Both the position numbers and the translations under genes were made by a program. Of a stretch of DNA of 64,000 bases, positions 31,701-39,595 are shown in pieces (the stretch's first letter is position 1; each line of letters begins with the position of its first letter). This DNA is from Corydoras sp. C115 (lineage: Eukaryota; Chordata; Actinopteri; Siluriformes; Callichthyidae). The stretch is from contig JAFMOC010000159.1 of the NCBI GenBank assembly GCA_019802505.1, forward strand, positions 1,670,001 to 1,734,000. Direction: 5' to 3'. Below the pieces are notes generated by a model. That model was not told where the DNA came from. It was given only the letters and a program-made list of their open reading frames with translations, and made no database searches.

Positions 31701-34700
31701 AGCTTTCATAATTCATATCTTTATTCCAGTCTTTGTCCAGTAAAGCTGCAAATCCCATTTCCAGAAAAGTATGTAATTGTTCTCAAATTGGCTCCATTGG
31801 CTCTCTGTAGCTGCTTGCATTCTGTACAAGGTACTGACACTGGCCTACAGGACCATTTCTGGATCTGCCCCTTCTTACTTTCACTAAAATCACCAGGCAA
31901 CCATCTTTCCAACTCTGTCAGTAAGGCGGAGTCACTTGGCATATTTAAGAAACAACTGAATACACATCTTTTTCACAAATACTGTACCTGATGTAAAATA
32001 ATAAAATAAAAAAAAAATAAAAAAGGATCGGATATGGTTTGAAAATTCTACAGTTAAGCTGGGTTCTTCCTTGACTACTGACTTTTGGTGTTCTCCTTTT
32101 TAAGTTGCTTTGGATAAAAGTGTCTGCTAAATGTAAATGTAAAATTGGAGGATGACTCCCCCACTGAGCCCTGATCAGTATTGTGGGAAAAAATACTTTT
32201 CTCTGTTTTGTTTTTTAGATGTTTGTTATGCAGAACTTTAAATATAAAATATAAATGATCTGAACCAATAAAATATATATTCTTACATAATTTAGGCTTT
32301 AGGATGTTATGCAGTTATAATAATACAAAAGAAGACTTTTTACGCTCTAAATTGTGTGAATTAAATTTGACAATTTGAAAGAAAATTAGTTTTTGTTCTT
32401 CTTTCTATGAATGCAGATGCAGAGGTTATTTCAAATGTGGAGGCTGAAGAATGGACTGAAAGCAGTTATGAAAGAGAGCATCATAGTACTGGCACTGGAA
32501 TTTTTTGGCTTGATTACCAGGCCAATAGTGGCAAAGTGACATCATTTCTTGTCTACAAGGTTTGTACATGTCTTGTCTACAAGGTTTGTACATGTTTGCT
32601 TTGGTGTATGCATTTAGCAGGTTAACTAAAAGTTACAATCAATCTATCTGTCTTTTCAACACAACAACAATTGTCTTTTAGCCCATGACATTCTCCAGTG
32701 ATCAGAAACAAAATAGAGCAAGCATTATTTGTGTTCAAATGAATACTTAGTTGGTAAACACGGTGTTCAAAATTTGTAACAGCATTGCGGTGTCAGCCAA
32801 AAAATAGTGCAATCGGTAATTATTAAACTACATATACATGTGCTAGGGCTGTTGCGATTGGCTAAAGGTACATCAACATCAATATTTGAAGTCACCGCAT
32901 TGTTTTTGTTTTTATTTTCAATATTAATGTTACCCTTTGATTCCTAAAATGCATTCTTTCAAAGAAATGTTTTTCCTTAACCTGCATGACATCATTGGGT
33001 CTCCAGTCATTGGTCAGTGTAAATAAGAAAAAACAACAGAGTCAAAAACGAGTTTAATCAAAAACCAAAAGTGTCCAAAGTATTGAGTTAATTTGAATTT
33101 GAAAGACAAAAACGTTATTTGTACACTGCAGATCTCTAAAGGCATATAATGGCAGCACCAGCACGATGCACAAACACAGAATATGCAAAGCCATGTTTCC
33201 GTTTGTGTTTTTCCAATAGTAGAGATAGTGACTTCTACCTTAGAATTTTAATTAAATGAGTAGCTATTTGAGGAAATGTTTGATTAAATAATTAAATCAG
33301 TGGATTTATTCTACGTACTTAGTGCATTCTGGATATGAGACACGTCCCTTTTTTCTATAATTTTAAGCACAATTCATTGTGTATACAATGGCATATACAC
33401 AACAATTATAGTTTTAGTAAATATTCATCCATTATCTTCCACTTTTATCCTATATCAGGGTCGCGGGGGGGTTCCCCATGCCCATCCAGGGGAGAATGTT
33501 TCGGGCGCTGGGCAGATACACCCAGGACAGGGCACCAATCTAACGGTGGGCACACACTCACACACACATACACACACTCTATATGGGGTAATTTGGAGAA
33601 CTCAGTTGACTTTGATCCATGTTTTTGGACTGTGGGAGGAAACCGGAGAACCCGAAGGAAACCCACACGGACACGGGGAGAACATGGAAACTCCATCCAG
33701 ATGGGGATTCGAAGCGGGAATCCCTAGCGCTGAGAGGCGAACATGCTAACCACTAAGCCACCGTGCCACAGTTTTATTAAATAGATTATTATAATGTAAT
33801 AGTTAAAAATAAGTTAATTTATTATTCATTAATATTTTTTTTCTCCTTTCATGTCTTGCTCTTAGTATAAGATAAGGCCAAGTAAATGAATTCCTGCAAA
33901 GCAAGGATTGCTCACCAAAATTTGGAGCTGCTCTTACTGAAAGTAAAATTAAACATGATCTATGCTGTAGAAGGCAGTTGAAAAGAAGTTTGCACTTTGT
34001 TTAATATGGAAAACTTGAATTTGATAAAGGCTTTGATAGAAATGTAAATTTATTGACTTTTACATAAAAGTTACTTGATTATTTGAATACGCCCTCTTTT
34101 TTGTTTGTTCACTATACTGGAGGGTGAAGTTTTGCAGTTTGTTATATAAATAAAATAAACTTACATGAGATTATTAGTTCTTTTCTTTGGAAGAAAATTA
34201 ATCATTTAGACTAGTTGACTAATCAATAATATAGTTGATGGAAAAATAGTCCTCAGTTGCAGCCCTTTAATGTGCGTCTACAGTTATGTGCAAAATAACA
34301 ATTTGTGTAATGTATTTGATTATTAATTTTGGCAGAAAAGATAACACAACATGGAGAAAAAAATCATGACTAGGTGTAGCCAAGTAAAGGGCAACCAACT
34401 GATTCAACAATCACGACATGCACACTGCCATTTTTGTGCATTTAAGTGGCGTGTTCAAATTAATAGCACTGTGAATTTCAATTTGAGGTCATTCATTCTA
34501 TAATGAAACAATTATGGCCCTTATTTAAAGAAGGAGGGCCACAATGTTGTATCTGCTGGTTTTAGCCTTTGCTCCATGATTAAAATGTGTCATGCCAGAT
34601 GTTGAATCAAAACAGCAAGAACTATGATCAAGAACTTAATTGGAGAGGTAAAAATAAAAAGTATAGAATGGTCTATACTTTTGGTCTGCCCAGCTAAAAT

Positions 34701-37700
34701 GACCCCAAATGCTGTAAAAGTTGCAATAAATAAATATTGTAGGAAAATGTATGTTATATGAAAATAAATGCTTTTTCTCTGTAAACTTTTTTTTGCACAT
34801 ATCTACAGTGGGGTGCGAAAGTTTGGGCAGCCTTGTTAATTTTCTGGATTTACCTTAATAATTCATTTGTTGTTTGGATAAAATAATTCAGTTAAATATA
34901 TCACATAGGGGCCAGTGATATTTGAGAAGTGAAATGAAGTTTATATGATTTTACAGAAAGTGTGCAATAATTGGTTAAACAAAATTAGGCAGGTGCATAA
35001 ATTTGGGCACTGTTGTCATTTTATTGACTTCAAAATCTTTAGAATTAATAATTGGAACTCAAATTTGGTTTGGTAAGTTCAGTGACCCTTGACCTCCATA
35101 CACAGGTGACTCCAATTATGTGAAAGGGTATTTAAGAGTATTTAAGTTTTTCTCCTCTTTACACCTTGTCTGAAGAGTCGCAGCATGGGAGTCTCAAAAC
35201 AACTTTCAAATGACCTGAAGACAAAGATTGTTCACCGTCATGGTTTAGGGAAAGGATACAGGAAGCTATCTCAGAGATTTCAGCTTTCAGTCTCCACTGT
35301 GAGAAACTATGAGAAAATGGTAGACCACAGGCATAGTTCAAGTCAAGGCTCGAAGTGGCAGATCAAGAAAAATCTCAGAAAAACAATAGCGAAGGATGTT
35401 GAGAACAGTCAGAGTCAACCCACAGACCAGCACCAAAGACCTACAACATCATCTTGCTGCTGATGGAGTCACTGTGCATCGTTCAACTATTCGGCGCACT
35501 TTACACAAGGAGATGCTGTATGGGAGAGTGATGCAGAGGAAGCCCTTTCTCCACCAACATCACAAACAGAGCCGCTTGAGGTATGCTTAAGCACATTTGG
35601 ACAAGCCAGCTACATTTTTGAATAAGTGCTGTGGACTGATGAAACTAAAATAGAGTTATTTGGGCATAACAAGGACCGTTATGTATGGAGGAAAAAGAAC
35701 ACAGCACTCCAAGAAAAACACCTACTACCTACAGTCAAATTTGGTGGAGGTTCCATCATGCTGTGGGGCTGTGTGTCCAGTACAGGGACTGGGAATCTTG
35801 TTAAAGTTGAGGGCCACATGGATTCCAATCAATATCATCAAATTCTGGAGACCAATGTCCAGGAATCAGTGACAAAGCTGAAGCTGCGCCGGCGCTGGAT
35901 CTTCCAACAAGACAACGACCCTAAACACTGCTCCAAATCGACTAAGGCATTCATGCAGAGGAACAAGTACAACGTTCTGGAATGGCCATCTCAGTCCCCA
36001 GACCTGAACATTATTGAAAATCTGTGGTGTCACCTAAAGAGAGCTGTCCATGCTCAGAAACCATCAAACCTGAATGAACTAGAGATTTTTTGTAAGGAAG
36101 AATGGTCTAAAATACCTTCAGCCACAATCCAGACTCTCATTAGAAGCTATAGAAAGCGTTTTACAGGCTTTTATTTCTGCGAAAGGAGGATCTACTAAAT
36201 ATTGAGAAGTTTTTTTTTTGGTGCCCAAATTTATGAACCTTCCTAATTTTGTTTAATCAATTATTGCACAATTTCTGTAAATCAAATAAACTTCATTTCA
36301 CTTCTCAAATATCACTGTTTGCCCAAACTTTCGCACCCCACTGTACATATTGTACATACAACACTGCAAAAGTTTTAGGCAGGTATGAAAAAATGCCTTA
36401 AACTAAGAATGCTTTTAAAAATATAAATAATAATTGTTTACTTTTATCAATTTACAAAATGCAAAGTGAGCAAAAAAAAGAAAATTTGGTAGGTTTATAA
36501 TGAGGTGTATGATCTACCAATTACACTAAACAGGTGCTAATGATCATCAATTTCACAAGTAGGTTGAAACACAGTCATTAAATGAAATGGATACAGCTGT
36601 GTAGGAGGCTCAAAACTGGGTGAGGAACAGCCAAACTCTACTACCAGGCTAAGGTTGTGGAAGACAGTTTCATGGCACAGGTCATACACCATGGCAAGAC
36701 TGAGCACAGCAACAAGCCACAAGGTAGTTATACTACATCAGCAAGGTTTTTCCCAAACAAAGCTTTCCATGCAGACTGGGGTTTCAAGATGTGCTGAAGT
36801 ACAAAGAAACCAGTTGGACCCTGGTACACCCATCTACTGTCCAGAGAAGTCTGGCCAGAAGTGGTCTTCGTGAAAGAGGTGCAGCCAAAATGCCATTCTT
36901 CCGACATGGAAACAAGGCCAAGCGACTCGACTATGCATGAAAACATGGAAAAATTGAAAAAAAGACAGCACGTGCTCTAGACTGATGAATCAATCATTTT
37001 AAATATTTGGCTATAGCAGAAGGCAAGTTTGTTTGCCAAAGGGTTGGAGAGTGATAATGAGTGTCTACAGGCAGCAGTGACACTTGGTGGAGGTTCTGTG
37101 CTCGTTTGGTGCTGCATTTCTGCATGTGGAGTTGGAGATCTGTTCAGGATTAATGGTATCCTCAGTGATGAGAAATACAGGCAGATACTTATACATCATG
37201 CAAAACCATCGGGGAGGCATCTCATTGGCCCAAAATTTATTCTGGAGCAAGACAACGACCCAAAGCATACAGCCAATGTCATTAAGAAATATCTTCAGCG
37301 TAAAGAAGAAGTCCTAGAAGTAATGGTATGGCCCCCACAGAGCCCTGATCTCAACAACATCATCGAGTTTGTCTGGGATAAAATGAAGAGACATAAGAAT
37401 TTGAGAAAGCCTACATGTACAGAAGATCTGTGGTTAGTTCTCCAAGATGTTTGGAACAACCTACCTACCAGTTCCTTCAAAAGTGTGTGCGAGTGTACCT
37501 AGAAGAATTGATGCTGTATTGATGCCAAATATTGATTTGATTTACAATTCTGTTCATTCACTGCATTTTGTTGATTGATCAAAAATAAACTATTAACACT
37601 TCCATTTTTGAAAGTATTCTTAGTTTACAGCATTTTTTCACACCTGCCTACAACTTTTGTACAGCACTGTATATTAATAAAAAATTATACTGAGCTTACA

Positions 37701-39518
37701 CTTGTTAAAGTACTCAATAAATATTAAATTTAATGAAAAGAATACCTTGGCAGCAATAAAGCATACTAGTGAGTTGATCATACTTTTGGGTTATTTTGTA
37801 GCTTTTGTAGCCCAGTGTTTCATGGGTGGGAAAAAACGGGTGGAACACGGTATTATTGATCGGATTTTAAATAAAAATTTAAACAGAATTTGATGTTATA
37901 CTGTCAAAACAGATCAGACATGTTATATTATATTATGTTAATCTTATCATATATGGTGAGAAAGCTGCAAACCTCTTGGGTTTTTTTTTCTTCTGAGATT
38001 CAAATTAGCTCCTGAAAAACAAATTGGCCTAACAGATGTTGAACTAGGAGTTTATAATTAATTTGTTTAATGTGGGAAAAAAACAAACATTTTGGTTACG
38101 TTTTTACAATATGGACCCTTAAAAACCATACTACAATATGCAAAATGCTACTTCATTAAAATAATACATTGGCAGCAATAAAGCATAGTCATGAATTGAT
38201 CATGCTTTGGGGTCATTCTGGAGCTATTTGTACTGGCAGTGTGGCAAGGGTGAAAAAGAAAATGGATTACCCAGTGTATAACAATGAGACCGAACAAAGA
38301 CCACATATATTATGTCCCCAGCTCAAACACTGGCTTTATGCAAAATATTTGCATATTTGCATATTTCCCAGTCCATCTCTCCACTGTATTAGATGTACCA
38401 GCACATGTGTACTACACATGCTGCTGCCAACAGGTGCATTAATAATCCCTAATCAATGTCCATGACCATTGGCCCTCCTCAGTGCTGTCACACAATACAA
38501 CAAGCCAACAATACCTAAATCATCAGTTTAAAAAATAAAACTGAAATAAGAATGACATCAATAACAGGAAATGGATAAAAAAATATTAAAATTAAAATCT
38601 CACTATGGGATACCTAACAAAACAAAATTTGATTTGTTTAGGATCATCCAGTGCTATGACCTAAATATTATTTATTGTATATTTGTGCATAGGTAAGCAA
38701 TTAAATATCTTGCAAGATGACCAAAGAGCATCACCTAGTTATTCATTCATTAATTATCTCCCGCTTTATCCTCTATTAGGGTCGCGGTGGGGTTCCCCAT
38801 GCCCATCCAGGGGAGAACGTCTCGGGCGCTGGGCAGTCCCAGGACAGGGGGCCAATCCATCGCTGGGCACACACTCACTCACACAGACACACTCTATATG
38901 GGGCAATTTTGAGAATTCTGTTCACTTGATCCATGTTTTTTGACTCTGGGAGGAAACCGATGATCCCGGAGGAAACCCACCCAGACACGGGGAGAACATG
39001 GAAACTCCACCCAGATGGGGATTCGAACCGGGAATCCCTAGCGCTGAGAGGCGAACGTGCTAACCACTAAACTACCGTGCCGCCATCAACTAGTTACAAT
39101 TATTTATTTATATATATTATATTATATTATAGTTTATATTATATTATAGTTTATATTATATTATATAGGGTATATAGGGCAGCACGGTGGCTTAGTGGTT
39201 AGCGTGTTCGCCTCTCAGCACTAGGGATTCCTGGTTCGAATCCCCATCTGGGTGGAGTTTTCATGTTCTCCCCCATGTCTGCGTGGGTTTCCTCCGGGTT
39301 CTCCGTTTTCCTCCCACAGTCCAAAAACATGGATCAAGTCAATTGAGTTCTCCAAATTGCCCCATAAAGAGTGTGTTTGTGTGCATGTCTGTGTGTGTGT
39401 GTGCCCAGCGATAGATTGGCGCCCTGTCCTGGGTGTATCTGCCCAGCGCCTGAAACGTTCTCCCCTGAATGGGCATGGGGAACCCCGCGACCCCAATATA
39501 GGATGAAGCGGAAGATAA

Positions 39519-39595
<77 letters not shown>

